NCBI RefSeq assembly: GCF_003144195.1
Contig: NW_020290010.1
Location: 62,001-126,000, forward strand
Direction: 5' to 3'
DNA length: 64,000 nt
DNA from: Ceraceosorus guamensis
Lineage: Eukaryota > Basidiomycota > Exobasidiomycetes > Ceraceosorales > Ceraceosoraceae
The stretch's first letter is position 1. Every line of letters begins with the position of its first letter. The notes beneath the pieces were generated by a model. It was not told the DNA's origin, searched no databases, and saw only the letters and a program-made list of their open reading frames with translations. This document shows, one piece after another, positions 33,509-45,014 of this stretch. The translations under genes and the position numbers were made by a program.

Positions 33509-35334
33509 TCAACATTCGAATATCCTGGCCGTGCTGACATTTATGCGAGAAAAGGCTTTGCGCCGCAAGAGCGCCTGTCGAAGCAGAAGCGCTGGCCATT
33601 GGATATGGTACAGGGCAAAATAGGTCAAAGGGTCCTCTTCGTCCCATGCTCCGTCCAGTCCCACCTGCTCCAAATCGTAGGAGCGATCCGCGTGCCCCCT
33701 TTGGTCCTTGTTGGACGGCACAAATCTTGTCGGTGCAGAGGACTGCAGACCCGCTGAGCCGTAGAGATGTTCGACTATACTGCGGGAAAGTACGCTAGGT
33801 AGCAGCCTGGCAAAGATGTCGTGACCGACCCACGAGACCGTCCGAGTCCCTTCAGTAGGCACTACAAGCTCATCTTGAGCTCCATCCAGAGCTCGACCCA
33901 GCTCCTTTCGTTCCCTCAGCAAGCAGATGGCGGTATGGACGCGCGGATTGCACTCGATCACCACCAACCTCTGCCTGGCGGGCTGATAGATGAAGTCCAT
34001 GGAGAATTGACCGGTCAGTCTGGTGAAAGACCATTTTGGATGTGATGAGAGACGCGCTAGAAAATCGCGCGTCCATTGAAGTGTTAGTTGACCGATTCGA
34101 GCGTGCGTCGCGTCGTGGTACGTCATCAAGAGGTCGTTCTGTGGACATCGGATATTGAAGGCGGTCATGTCAATTTACAAATGTGACTTCTCGTACGCGA
34201 TGCAAGGCTCACGCTAGGGCAGCACACAAAGGCGGTGATGGTGCCATTCCACACCGTGGCATGCGTGCACCACTCAGAAGCATTTTCCCCGCCGATAAAT
34301 TCCTGCGCAACATATGGCGTGTCCTTTGAAAGGGGTATGCTCAATCCCGACTTGATCTTCCTTTCCGTAGCTTCCCAGTCAACTTGTCCGTCGCAATCTT
34401 GAAGCGGGTAAGTCGTCATGTCGGACCGACCCACATCGTCGAGAACAGTGGCAGCCTTGAGCAAGACGCCGCCTCGTGAAGCGTCTTGTGCGCGCAGATG
34501 AGCAAGAGCTTCGTCTGGTGTGTGCAGCATGGTGGAAGTGGGAGCTTGAAGGCCTAGCTCGTGCACCAGATCGACAAATCGATCCTTGCAAAGGCGGCGG
34601 CACACCGCAGCTGGTCAGCGCGCTCGGCAAAAAAAAAAAAACGCAAGCCAGCGTGCATCGCACTTGCTCAGCAGCTCACCTTTTCGTGCAGAGCCTCGGC
34701 CAAATCGGCATCCTGAATCAACGTTCGAACCTTGCCCCTGGCCCTCATCAGCTCGGCAGCCTTGGCATCTTCGATCGTGGTGCCAGCCCCACTGCATGGG
34801 ATGAACAACTTTGCGTTCAATCGAATAGCCAGATCCACCAGAGCGTCAATGTACGCTTGGCCCCCTCCGCCCGGCACCAGTTCGAAACGATGCACGCTGT
34901 TTGAGAATCGAGTAGCGCAAAGCTCCCTGACGATGTGATGGGCATTCACATGGCAGGTCAGGGTATGGTGAGTGCATACCCAAAGCACAAAGGCATCGAC
35001 GCACAATGACGACCACCACCACCACCACCACTCACCCCCATCCACGCTCTTCGACCAAGACCACTCGATATCCTTGCCTGTGAAGCGCACGAACGACGTA
35101 CAACGCCTTTTGCATCTTTCCACCATTCACCAGCGCGATGGGTCCTTGCGACGCATCTTCTCTGCCATTCCGACCAGCAGATCGTCTTGCTTGCGCAGCA
35201 TCGCCGTTGGATCGATGCTGCGTTCGGAGGTAGACAAAGACGCACTGCGCGATGGTCAAGGGAGCCAGGCAGAGTGAGAGAGCGACGAGGCAGAAGCACG
35301 TCAGTACGCCTTGAGGCGGTCTGAGCCGAGACAT
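33509..35334 (-). CDS. Membrane-anchored ATP-grasp ligase of unknown substrate
   Basis: Four exons (35036-35334, 34680-34926, 34213-34584, 33509-34138) with phases 2, 0, 0 give 515 residues. After the ATG at 35334 a hydrophobic stretch (about residues 9-38, VLTCFCLVALSLCLAPLTIA) forms a signal anchor. A pre-ATP-grasp Rossmann part follows (ALYVVRALHRQGYRVVLVEE, LNAKLFIPCSGAGTTIEDAK). The ATP-grasp part has DRFVDLVHELGLQAP, GGVLLKAATVLDD, a YVAQEFIGGENAS segment (adenine-contacting strand) and the metal-binding end VVIECNPRVHTA. ATP-grasp enzymes make an acylphosphate and join it to an amine or thiol (family knowledge). Only the fold is certain here. Unlike most relatives it is tethered to a membrane. 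The first intron carries an ACC repeat on the plus strand (35012-35030). Neighbours are DUF218 and the acetyl-CoA carrier. Confidence 0.8.
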
Positions 35335-36319
35335 GATCTCGGCGTTCGCAGGCCCACTTTCGCGGCGTTTAGTGAGAAGGCACCGCAAAATGTGCGCCGT
35401 CCACCCCCCCGACTCGACTCTTTGCTTCAGCTAGGTTCGTGCTTGACCGCGTTGGAGCTGCTGCTGGAGGAGATGGCGTTGATTGGTGATGGTGCAAGTT
35501 TAGGCTCTTACGCCCGCCTTGCCCAACCCAAACTCCAGCAAGCCTTCGACAACCGCTCTAGCGTGGCATTCTTCCTGTTGGACCCTGCATACGTCCCCCT
35601 CCGCCGCTTCGCTCAAGCTGGGCTTCTCATGTCTGCTGATGCACGCAAGGTGCAGCAGCGGTACGTAAGCGTGCCGAGCAGTGCGCGTGCGTCGTGACGC
35701 GTGAGTGAGGAAGGGAAAGGGAGGGAAAGGGAGCGAGCGCTGCATGGTGACTTGACCTGAATCCGCGAAGCCCAGCAAGGGGTTGAAGCTGCAAGCTCTG
35801 GCCCCACCTGCCATTCGTGATTTCTCCTCGGACAGATCAGCTTGGGGTTAAGAGGGAGCATGCACCACAGACGCTTTGATCCTCACTTTTGGCTTGTGAC
35901 CTCAGCAGCACGTCAAGGGTTGGGATCGATAGCGCCATGCATACACTGGTAATAGCAAGACGTCAGCACATCCGCGGACTTCCGTTCAAACTTGACATTC
36001 TTGATTCGGCCACGCCTCGATCTGCAAATCATCGATTTGTACCACATACTTGATGGATGCAGACAAAGCTGGCGAGCGAGGAGCGACGTGTCAAAGCTAC
36101 TACTGCTGCTCTTTGCCCATCGCACCTCTCGTCCATCATGGCACGCAGCTCTCTGTCGCGAATTCATGAATCTTGAATGTCATTCAGATTGCAAATTGCG
36201 ATTGGTGACGCTGTTTTTCATATGTGTCGCACGGAGTCTGCTTCAAGCGGGTAAATTATGGTTATGCAAAGCTGGCTTAATGGGAGCCGAAGGGGAGCGA
36301 CGGCTCGCTAGACGGCCTT
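35335..36319. other. Spacer between two minus-strand genes
   Basis: About 985 bp, holding the promoter of the ATP-grasp gene and the 3' end of the acetyl-CoA carrier gene. A plus frame at 35311-35697 overlaps the start of the minus gene and has no domain. No other gene is seen. Confidence 0.5.
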
Positions 36320-38763
36320 TCAAGCTGCCTTGGCCGTTTTGCCGCTCGTGACCCTCCAAGCTGAAGCTGGAAGAGCTTCCAGCTTTCTAGCAGTGGGCAG
36401 AATGAAGAGCAAAAAGAGGGCCGCTCCAGCGCCTATGCACAGTGCAGAAGTGATGTAATACCCGTCCCTCTCGATCACGCACTCTCCTCCTCCAGCCAGG
36501 CACTTTGCCTTACCCTCGTCCGACGTGCATTCTTCCAGTATGCCGCTCGACGCGCTTCCTACCAGCTTGCTGGCCGCCTGAGCCAAATCTTCGATCTTGC
36601 CAGCCACGCCTGGCGAAGCGCAGTGCGAAATAGTGAACCAATCGACGGCTTTGAGGACAAAGTACTTGGGCCACGTTCCTCCCAGGTTGGAAAAGGTGTT
36701 GAAGAGGGTCATGTAGGTTCCACCAATCAGTGGATCAGCGATCTGGGTGTGGTAAGCCGATATGCCCACGAATTGAACCGTATTGGCGAAAGATCCGAGC
36801 ACGGTGGAAGTGAGGATAAGGATAAAGTATGGCAGGCCGATGGGCGAAGTTGGGACACCTATTACCAGTCCAATGGCTACCACCGCATACACGATACGAG
36901 CAACGTATCCCCATATCCACGGTTTCAGTGGTTGAGAACCTTTGCTCCACTTGGCAGCCAGGTAGCCAAGGATCATTTGGAAGGGAAAGTCGATAAGCAC
37001 GGCAAGGGCCAAGTCTTCTTTTCCCAAACCTTTCTCCACTAGCTTGAGCTGCGTCACAGCATCGTTGGCTTGAAATCCGATCTTGGAAACCATGTGCAAG
37101 ACCAAGAAGAGTTGTACATCTGTACATCCGCGCGTGACCGTGTGAGCAGACGTCGTCCGAGCTCAGATCTCCACTCACGTTTCAATTTGCAGATCTTGGA
37201 AATCTGAGAATATACGTCCATCGTGTCCATCTCTGCCACATCTCTATTTTCTGGATCTTCCTCGTAGAACAAAAGCAGCCAGGTGGTGACAACAATAAAG
37301 GCAACGCTGGACGCCTTGAGGTATGCGTGAAGCGAGAGCAAAGGATATTCAAGGGGCGTCGCTCTGAAGTACTTGTTGCTGAGGGAAGAGAAACAACAAA
37401 GAGCACGCGCAGGTGAGACGCACGACTAGCCTCCAGTGGAGGCGTCACCGGAAGTCACAAGACACCTAATTGTGCGCGCTGACCCACCTGAACTCAATGC
37501 TGTTGAATGCCAAGAACACCGTAAAGCTGAGAAAGTAGCCTGTATTCAAGCCTACAGTTTGAGCAGTGCTGGCGTAGCTCAAATTTTCCTCCGAGAGCAA
37601 TGTCAAGGCCCAACCATCAACAGCAATGTCTGCGTCACGACGTTGAAAAGGGATCGTGTTAATGAGGCAACGCTCGCACGCATCCAGGAAGGAGTCTCGA
37701 GTACAAACCTTGCGTTGCGACGAAGAAGACGAGCGCAAAGAAGAGGCCAGTGATGAGCCAGACATTAGGCCGAGACTGTTCACAGGGAGTCGGAAATTGT
37801 CAAGGGCCGTGTACGCGATGCGAGCAGAGCATAAACTCACCGCGTTTAGGAGCGCATCCACATTATCTGCCAAAAGCCAAAGCATGACGCCTACGATGAG
37901 CTGAATGGGTACGATCCAGCTTTTTCGCCTTCCGAGGGACAACGTTCCCAAGGGTGTCCGTCTGAGAGGCGCCAGAAGAGATCAACGAGCGCAGAAGGGG
38001 CTGTCTTATCAGCGTACTTTCCTCGATGTTGGCAGCTGCTGCTCCTGGCGTCCACATCTCCAGGCTCACAGGGATCGAACGAACCAGCTGTCCACTATGG
38101 GGCACCAGAAAAACTTCAAAGAATACGGATAGGTGCACAGCATGAATATGCCAACGTCTGAATAGCTTAGCCGTGCCTTGAGCAGGAACGGCATAGTGCC
38201 GAAAGCGAGACCAGCCGGTATACCCTGAAGAAAGTCTGCAGAGAGGATGGGGCAAAGAGTGACCGAAATTGAGCGATGGGACTCAGTGAACAAGGCGCAC
38301 TGCTTTCTGCTGATGTGTGCACGGAGATGTTCTGAACACTGGAGTGCTGAATGAGATGCTGGGCCACTGGTACCCATGGAAAGACGACTGCTTGCATGAC
38401 TTTTGACTCTAGAGGATGGTGCGGGTCGTAGCTCTCAAGAGCTCGTGACCTGCGCAAGACAGCTTCGCCTTGCCTCGCCTCGCCTCGCCTCGCGATCCTC
38501 TCACATGCCCATTCGCGTGCGCTATCAATCTACTCGAATCAAGCACACTCACAAAGCACCACTAGCACCGCAAACGCCTTTTGATCCTCCGCTCCAAGCC
38601 CTGTCGAAGCTTCTTTCTCATCTAGCAGCTCCAACTGCTTGTGATCTGCCAAAGCGCCAGCCTTTGCAGGGCCATTGGCAGAGGGGTTTGCGGCTTCTTC
38701 GGCAACAGCTGGCTTGCTGCTCGAAGACCGCCTCCGGTTCGATGATGCCCGCTTGCGAGCCAT
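36320..38763 (-). CDS. Acetyl-CoA transporter, SLC33A1 (AT-1) family
   Basis: Carries cytosolic acetyl-CoA into the ER/Golgi lumen for acetylation. Seven exons (38553-38763, 38070-38235, 37841-37961, 37709-37775, 37488-37629, 37179-37378, 36320-37119) with phases 1,2,0,1,2,1 total 568 residues. Family marks: LYFLQGIPAGLAFGTMPFLL, split by the first 317-nt intron; YSLKFFWCPIVDSWF; GRRKSWIVPIQLIVG; DIAVDGWALTLLS; LNTGYFLSFTVFLAFNS; and ADPLIGGTYMTLFNTFSNLG before GTWP. An MFS-like fold of about 12 helices is expected. The first 60 residues are a Lys/Arg/Ser-rich cytosolic head. The lumenal loop before the last helix has Cys pairs (EECTSDEGKAKC, GGECV). Start chosen at the only ATG before the head (MARKRASS). 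Confidence 0.92.
38466..38494. repeat. CCTCG pentanucleotide repeat in a transporter intron
   Basis: Four to five CGCCT units in tandem within the first intron (38236-38552) of the acetyl-CoA transporter gene. Confidence 0.7.
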
Positions 38764-39609
38764 ATCAGCGTTTCGAAGGGCCGACGGGTGTGGGTGCTGA
38801 TACGTGAGGGACTTGAAATGGGATTTTGTCAAGTCTCGGCAAGCTTTGGGGCGTAGAGTATGGTGCTGCGGCGCCACGATTCGCTCGAGCTTGGTAGTTG
38901 CCAAGTCGACAGATCCACGTCTGCAAGCACCGGCACTGCGATCGTTCCCTTTTTCGCTCCTGGCTCCAATCCGGGAGTGGTATGCTCAACCTGACCACAC
39001 CACGCCGCGAGTCTAGATCCACCCCAGATTTGGCAAGTAGAAGCACAGCACCTTGCTGAAAGGTTGGTCAAGACGAGCAATGCGAGTCACGAGTGCAGAC
39101 TTTTGGTTGGGGTGGATACGAGCGATATGATGGTAGGGGCGTACATACGCCGACGACCAAGTCTTTAAAACGCGCTCGCGCGCCGGACGCAGTTTTGGTT
39201 GTCTTCTGGTCTCAAAGCTTCCTAGCGCGCATCAACGGCCAGGATATCATGCTGAAGATCTCGCAGTCGTGAGTGGCGTTTGATTAATGCGCGGGGCGTC
39301 ACGCCCATCATGCACGATCAGAATTTAAACCCACGCCGTATCCGCGTGTCGTGCGGTAAGAAGCTCGCGCTCCACAGATGTACCCGAATACATGATCCCC
39401 ATTTGCGATGAATATCATCTCAAATAGCATGCAGCATCTATGCACACTCATCAGACTCGAATTTTGGGTGAAGCTCGTCCTCACGCTTCACAGATCAGGT
39501 ATTAGGCAGGCGGTACTCGAAAAGCCTGGGCCAAGCGTGCAATCTGTAGAGGAGAGTCCAGCACATTGGACTGCGGACAACAGCATGGCCATGCGCTTCC
39601 TCGATGATT
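38764..39609. other. Spacer between transporter and pantothenate kinase
   Basis: About 845 bp with the transporter promoter and the kinase 3' end. No gene and no marked repeat are seen. Confidence 0.5.
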
Positions 39610-42600
39610 TCATTCCGAATGACTATCCAGTATCTGGTCCAGCCTGCTCAAAAAGCCGTCCAGCCTAGCTTCCAGCCCATCCACCGCACCATCAGCCGCC
39701 TCTATCCTCTTCAACAGGTCCTGCATATCTTCAATGCTCTGCGCCTCTTCGTTTTGCGCAGTTTGAGCAGAGCGAGCAGATGCCGCTGCTCCTTGCGATA
39801 GTAGAGGTTGCAAAATGTCTCGATCTTCGACCGCGAGTGTGGATAAGAGAGCTTGCAGGTCAGCGCTGTCGCCCACAGCATCGCTAGCAGCAACAACGCC
39901 TTCATTTTGCGCAGATCTGCCATTGTTCGCAGGGTGTGGCGCGGAGCCGTTCGGCTGCTGCCCGCGTTGTGCATGGGGTAGCGCGCCAGCTACGTTGCCC
40001 TGATGTTCATCCAGCGGCGCTTCGCCTAGCGCCTCTGCCAACAGAGAAGGCAGAGCAGCGCTAGATTGAGGGCTAGTGTAATCTGACAGGGCGTCACTTG
40101 AAGGCCGGATCGGCACACGTGTGTCCCTCGAAAGTGTCGGCTCTGCCACTTCCACAACCGGAGATGGGATGCCGTTGACTGCAGCGTGCTGCTGATGCGC
40201 ATCGCTAGCTTGGGCAGGCGTCCACAAGCCTGTTCTTGTGCGTTGGGAAGATGCGCTGGGCATAGAGGTCTGCGTCGTGTCAGAATGTGCGAGTGGCTCT
40301 CCCGTGTCCGCAGTTTGTGGCGGCGCATCTGCTCCTACCGTGGACGCAACCTTGGCGATTGATGCAGCTCCGGCGTTCTGGTCGGCCGGTCCCACTTGGT
40401 GTATCCAAGCTCCGATCGCGCCAAGGTAACCTTCGTGCCTTAAAAAGTAGGCTCTTTTGGTGCCCTTGGACCAGAAACGGATAGCGTAGCTCAGCGTCGA
40501 TATGGTCGCCTTGTGCCCTCTCAGAAAACCTCCGCCAAAGTATATCCTGTCTAGATTGAACTTTTCCGCGTTCATGTAACTGGAGCAAGCCATCATCGAT
40601 TAGCGATTGTCATGGTTGCAGCTGCTATACACTCAAGCTGACTCACGCAATCTGTCCAATATTGTTGCTGACAGCATACAGCAAGCTTTTACAGATATCC
40701 TCTTGTCTAAACTTCTTCTTCTTGCGCCTCTGTCTGGAGGCCTGATCCGTCTGAGCCTCTTCGTGACTATGTGCAGAGGGGCCACCTGAGCCCCCCGAAT
40801 CGTTTCCTGGCTCCTTCCTAAACACCTTGCCAAACGAGCTAGCGATAGTGCTGGACTTAAGACCTAGCGAAGAGAGTGCATCTGAAGAGCCGTAGATATC
40901 TCCAACCATCATATCGACCGTGCTGTTGTCGCCTCGTGTCGAAAGCTCGAGCATCTCTGCTTTCCAGAAGCGACAAGCGGGAAGGATATGCATTGGTCAA
41001 TGCTTTCGTCGTTACAGGTCGATCATTCCAATGGTGCTTATTCCCAAAAGGTATGCGGCGCCAAATTGACCTTCACATTCGCCTTGCGTGCGCACTCACC
41101 ATCGAAATTCTCGGCATCCGTCAAGAGGCTGAGCAGTCCCCAAAGCGTTCCGCCTCCCAAAGACGTTCCGCTCACTCTCTCATACTTGCCAAAATCGTCC
41201 ACCTTGATGATGCTGACTCCGCTGCCGATATTGACCAAAAGGCAAGGCAACTTTGGTGAGGGATCCGAATCGTAGACGGGGGCGTACAGAGGAGGGTCTG
41301 GCGAGGGACGTGGAAGTGCTTGTTGTGGTTTTCGGGTCTCGTTGGTCGGCGGCGAGGGCGAAGAGGACGCGGAAGAGATGGAGGAGAAGGAAGCAGACAT
41401 TGCTGTGTCCGCCTGTTCTTCATCGTTCGGCGCTGTCCCTATTAGCGCGCTGCCTCTGTACCTGCTAGAAAAGCGAGGCAAGGGGCTGTGAAGAACGCTA
41501 ACCAACTCGTCCGAGTAGCTGAAGACCTCATCGGGAATGAGCGTGGCAAAGTTGAGTCCCGTGATGAGTGCTCTCATCTCATCTTCTCTGCGTACCTCCA
41601 CGCCGAGTTCCTTCTCCAGCCTCTCGTGGAATCGGTGAGCGCCGCCGCCGGTCGCAGAAAGCTTGACCGACTTGCGCATGGAAGATAAGGAGACGCCATT
41701 GGCTGTTGCGCTCGAGGAGATGAGTGTAGAGAGAAACAAGAACAACGAGTCGACGTCGGACGTCTCGAATTTGATAAAATTCAGTCTCCCGCCCGGTAAG
41801 GAGGAGGGCAATGAGCGTCGACGGAATAGGCTGGACCGAATGCTTCCACCACCACCACGTCCTCTAGCAAGACTTGGGCCCCTACCCTCGCGCTGACTTT
41901 CGCGACCGGCATCAGTAGCGGAACTGCTCGCTCCACTTCTATTATCCTCTTGGCCATCATCTGCCTTCTTGTCCGGACGCAACTCGGACGCGCTAGGGAC
42001 ACGAGATATGGAAGTTGGCGTCAGAGTGCCAGACGGGACCGCTTGTGTCCCATCAGCGGTGTAGGCGACCTGTTGCGAGTGCCCCTTTCCTGACGCGTGC
42101 TCCACGGAGTGCAGGCCTGGCAAACTGTTCTTTGAGAAGAGCCCGGACGCAGAGGTAGAGATTGAAGGCGAGCACCTTGGAATGGCGTCATCGATACTAG
42201 ATGAAGGACTGGTGGACGCTTCACCTGACGTGGAGACCGGTGGACGAGAATGGGTAAAGTAGACCACCTTGGCCAGGGAGCCACCAATCTGTTCGCACGT
42301 CAGGGATACTCGAGTAAGCGTACATGCATCGCCTCTCGACTCCAAGCAAATCTTGGAGCAAGCCAGGACCACCACAAGCGGAGCCCGACCGCCTTTACAA
42401 CTGGCTAGCTGCGCGACTCACATCTAGAGCGATATGGCTGACGCTTTCAGTATGGTTAGGCAGATAGATCTCGATGCCATCCTTTTCACGACTTCCCACT
42501 GAGCTCTCTCCACGCTGCTCATCTCCAACATCTTCACCCGCACCACTCGCCCCTCTAGGGAGCTCAGTCCGCACTCCTAGATTCGGCCTGTCCGCGTGCG

Positions 42601-42853
42601 TCGCTCGGTGCGACTGCCCCGAGGAGGAACCTTCTGGGAGGTCGGCATCGTAAGAAGGCGTAGCCATGATCATCGCTCCTGTGGTATCGACGTTGACAGG
42701 CAGGGCTAAGGGTCGTCGTACGCTGGCTTGTGAACCTTTGCTGCTCGACCTAACCTGATCGGTGTGAGACACAGATCGGCCGAGTCTCGAGGCTGGTGTG
42801 AGTGCGGCGCTGGCGCTCCACGTGGGAGTCGAGGACCCCGAGTCAGCCGGCAT
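39610..42853 (-). CDS. Pantothenate kinase (type II, Fumble-like), enlarged
   Basis: Phosphorylates pantothenate, the first and regulated step of CoA synthesis. Exons 42422-42853, 41100-42288, 40647-40956 and 39610-40579 (phases 0,1,2) give 966 residues, more than twice yeast Cab1. Core pieces in order: [16 protein letters not shown] across the first intron (phosphate loop), [65 protein letters not shown] across the second intron, [15 protein letters not shown] across the third, [20 protein letters not shown] and [15 protein letters not shown]. Extra material: about 130 N-terminal residues, roughly 120 residues after VVYF, roughly 85 residues of Ser/Pro before LLVNIG, a basic stretch ([11 protein letters not shown]), and a 230-residue C-terminal tail ending in a predicted coiled coil ([20 protein letters not shown]). 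The divergent neighbour is NRK1. Confidence 0.9.
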
Positions 42854-43558
42854 GATCGGCTTCGCTGCGACAGACAAGGTGGGTGCGAAGCTGCAGTGCG
42901 CTCTACGAGTTGTCTGGCCGACTGCTCAGACCGACGAAAGGAGAGACCGGAGACCTGATTGCGTGCAACCGCGCGGTTCTTTCAGTGTCTGCGTGAGCCT
43001 CGCTGCTGCACGCTGTATCCGCGCCAACTTCGAGCGAGCCAGGGAATGAGGTGTGGTATACATGTAGGGAGGTGTGGCCCTGTAAGAGGATGACTCGCAA
43101 GCTCTGCGCAAAGCATCCACCCGTCCATCCATCTGCAACCTTGTGAAACAAAAAGTCCCCGCAGCTAGTCTGCATTGATCGAGTCTACGCGGGGAATCGT
43201 CTGCGCGTGCCCCACGCTCGGTCCGCTAAGTAGAGTGCTCCCGTCTCTCGTACGGGAGAAACGCGTCCAGCTTGCGGCCGTATCATGAGATAACAGTCAA
43301 GAGTCTTGAGTCGTGAGTCGTGGATCGTGAGTCGTGACTCACCTCACCTCGCCATCAATGGAGTACGCATCCGTCGCTCTGGCTTGTTGACACTCACGAT
43401 TGTCTCTCAAAGCGTCACAACGCGCACGAGTCGAGTCAGCTCACCACTCCGCGCGGCGACTGGCTGCGTGTCTGACGCAACATCGCTGCGATTCATTGAA
43501 GCACATACTTGACAGGTTGTCAGGACTTTGTGCCTCGGCGTCTTCCATACTCTAGACA
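42854..43558. promoter_or_regulatory. Shared divergent promoter, pantothenate kinase and NRK1
   Basis: A 705-bp spacer between two start codons facing away from each other. It carries a dense array near 43289-43345 of TCAAGAGTCTTGAGTCGTGAG-type words: GAGTCGTGAGTCGTGGATCG, then TGAGTCGTGACTCACC. No gene lies inside. Shared control is inferred from geometry only. Confidence 0.45.
43289..43345. repeat. GAGTCGTGA / TCACGACTC motif array
   Basis: Four close copies of (G)AGTCGTGA or GATCGTGA, the last forming the inverted pair GAGTCGTGACTCAC. It is the densest cluster of the spacer word seen across this window. Confidence 0.6.
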
Positions 43559-44706
43559 ATGACGTCGCCTGCGAGCCCTGCCCCGGTGTTGCTGCTCGGC
43601 ATAGGTGGCGCAACCTCCTCGGGCAAGTCGACACTAGCTGCGCATCTGAGCTCTCTGCTCAACCATGCATACGAACAGCAAACGCTCGTCGATGGGACGC
43701 TTGGACGTGATGGTAGCGAGGCCCGGGTGCAGGTAGTGGGGCAGGACGACTTTGCTCTTCCCGAAGAGGAACTGGGGTTCGATGAGAGAATCGACGGCAA
43801 GGACTGGGATGATCCCGATCAGTGTGTGAGTTGGCGCAGAGCGGAAGAGCTTGCTGCTACACAGCGCGCAGAGATCGAGGCGCTGACGCAAGCTCGAATC
43901 ACGCATACATACATGTGTGCTCCAACTCGCTCGCTGGCACCGTTCCTAACGTGTCTCAGATCGACTATGCCCGATTCGCAACGGCTCTGGAACAATTAAA
44001 ATCGGGCGGCACACCTCCCGTCTCACCCAAAGAGGTGTCAACATTGCCTGAAGTGACAACCTCGATGCCCTCCTCTTCTTCTCAAACCGTGCAGCGCATT
44101 CTAGAGCTCTTGCAGCGCTTAAGTAATCCAAAGATCTTTTTGGTGGATGGATTCTTGCTATACTATGATTCGCGTGTGACTAGCACGCTGGATGTGAGAC
44201 TGTTCTTGAGGGCTTCGGAAGAGGATGTGAGGAGTAGACGAGAGGGAAGGGTGTATCACACAGCAGGTGAGCGCTTCTTGATCAACATTTGCATCTCAAA
44301 CGCCAACACTGATCATGCGCTTTGTCCTCACCACGCTCACTCGAGTAGAGGGCACAACGTGGAGCGTGAGTGGCTGTCTTTGCCAGCCATTCTTATGATT
44401 TCGCCCTGCGCTCATCCTGCTCTCCTTGTCTTGGTCTCTTAGGACCCGCCAAACTACTTTGACCTGATTCTTTGGCCATCTTACGTCAAAGCGCACCAGA
44501 ATCTGTTCGAGCAGAGAGATGTCGAGCGAGGTGCGCTGGTCAAAGCTTCGTCTAATGCCTCAGAGATGCAGTCAGGCGGTCCAGTGAGCGGCTTACGACT
44601 GCTCGAGACAAGACACCAAAGCTTGGAAGATGTGGTGCAGAATGCGTGCCAGCTCATCCTAGAGGAGCTGCAACAGATTGCCGCCAAGCAGTCTTGTTCG
44701 AGGTAG
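43559..44706 (+). CDS. NRK1: Nicotinamide riboside kinase
   Basis: Phosphorylates nicotinamide riboside to NMN in NAD salvage. Four exons (43559-43825, 43960-44266, 44349-44365, 44443-44706) with phases 0,1,0 give 284 residues. The P-loop GIGGATSSGKST is at 14-25; QDDF follows as the substrate-binding Asp region; KDWDDPDQ then IDYARF match the family's WDxPxxxD block across the first intron; FLVDGFLLYYDSRV is the Walker-B-like strand; LRASEEDVRSRREGRVY is the lid; TAEGTTW then DPPNYFDLILWPSYV is the signature before the last helices. The third exon is only 17 nt and supplies exactly the EGTTWS residues, so it is well supported. Insertions rich in Ser/Thr around residues 105-125 make it longer than yeast Nrk1 (240). 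Divergent from the pantothenate kinase gene. Confidence 0.9.
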
Positions 44707-45014
44707 CGAGCCCACCTGCGTTTCCCGACCAGTGCGACGGCCGATGCTCGGCTTCCGTAGAAGGCAGACGAGATACACTGCGATAGACAGCATCGTCGGA
44801 CACCGATATATACGTACAGATTGGAAGAGCATCATACAAGCCAGAGAAAGTGCAAAGCATGATCAAGAAGCTAGCATTGTATCATTGCGGTTGCTTGGCG
44901 GTTGCGGCGAGAGTGCAGCGGGCGGGAGAAAGGCTGAAGCGGTGGTGTAACAGTGCGAGTGGGAGCCTGCAGTAGATAAAGAGAAACGCGACTCAAAAGA
45001 TGCTGAGCAAACCA
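44707..45014. other. Convergent spacer
   Basis: About 308 bp between the stop codons of NRK1 and the P450 gene. Nothing else is seen. Confidence 0.5.

Noticed and set aside
33509-33623. Extending the DUF218 gene to 33623 in another frame
   Set aside because: The alternative frame has no DUF218 motif; the frame with the motifs stops at 33414.
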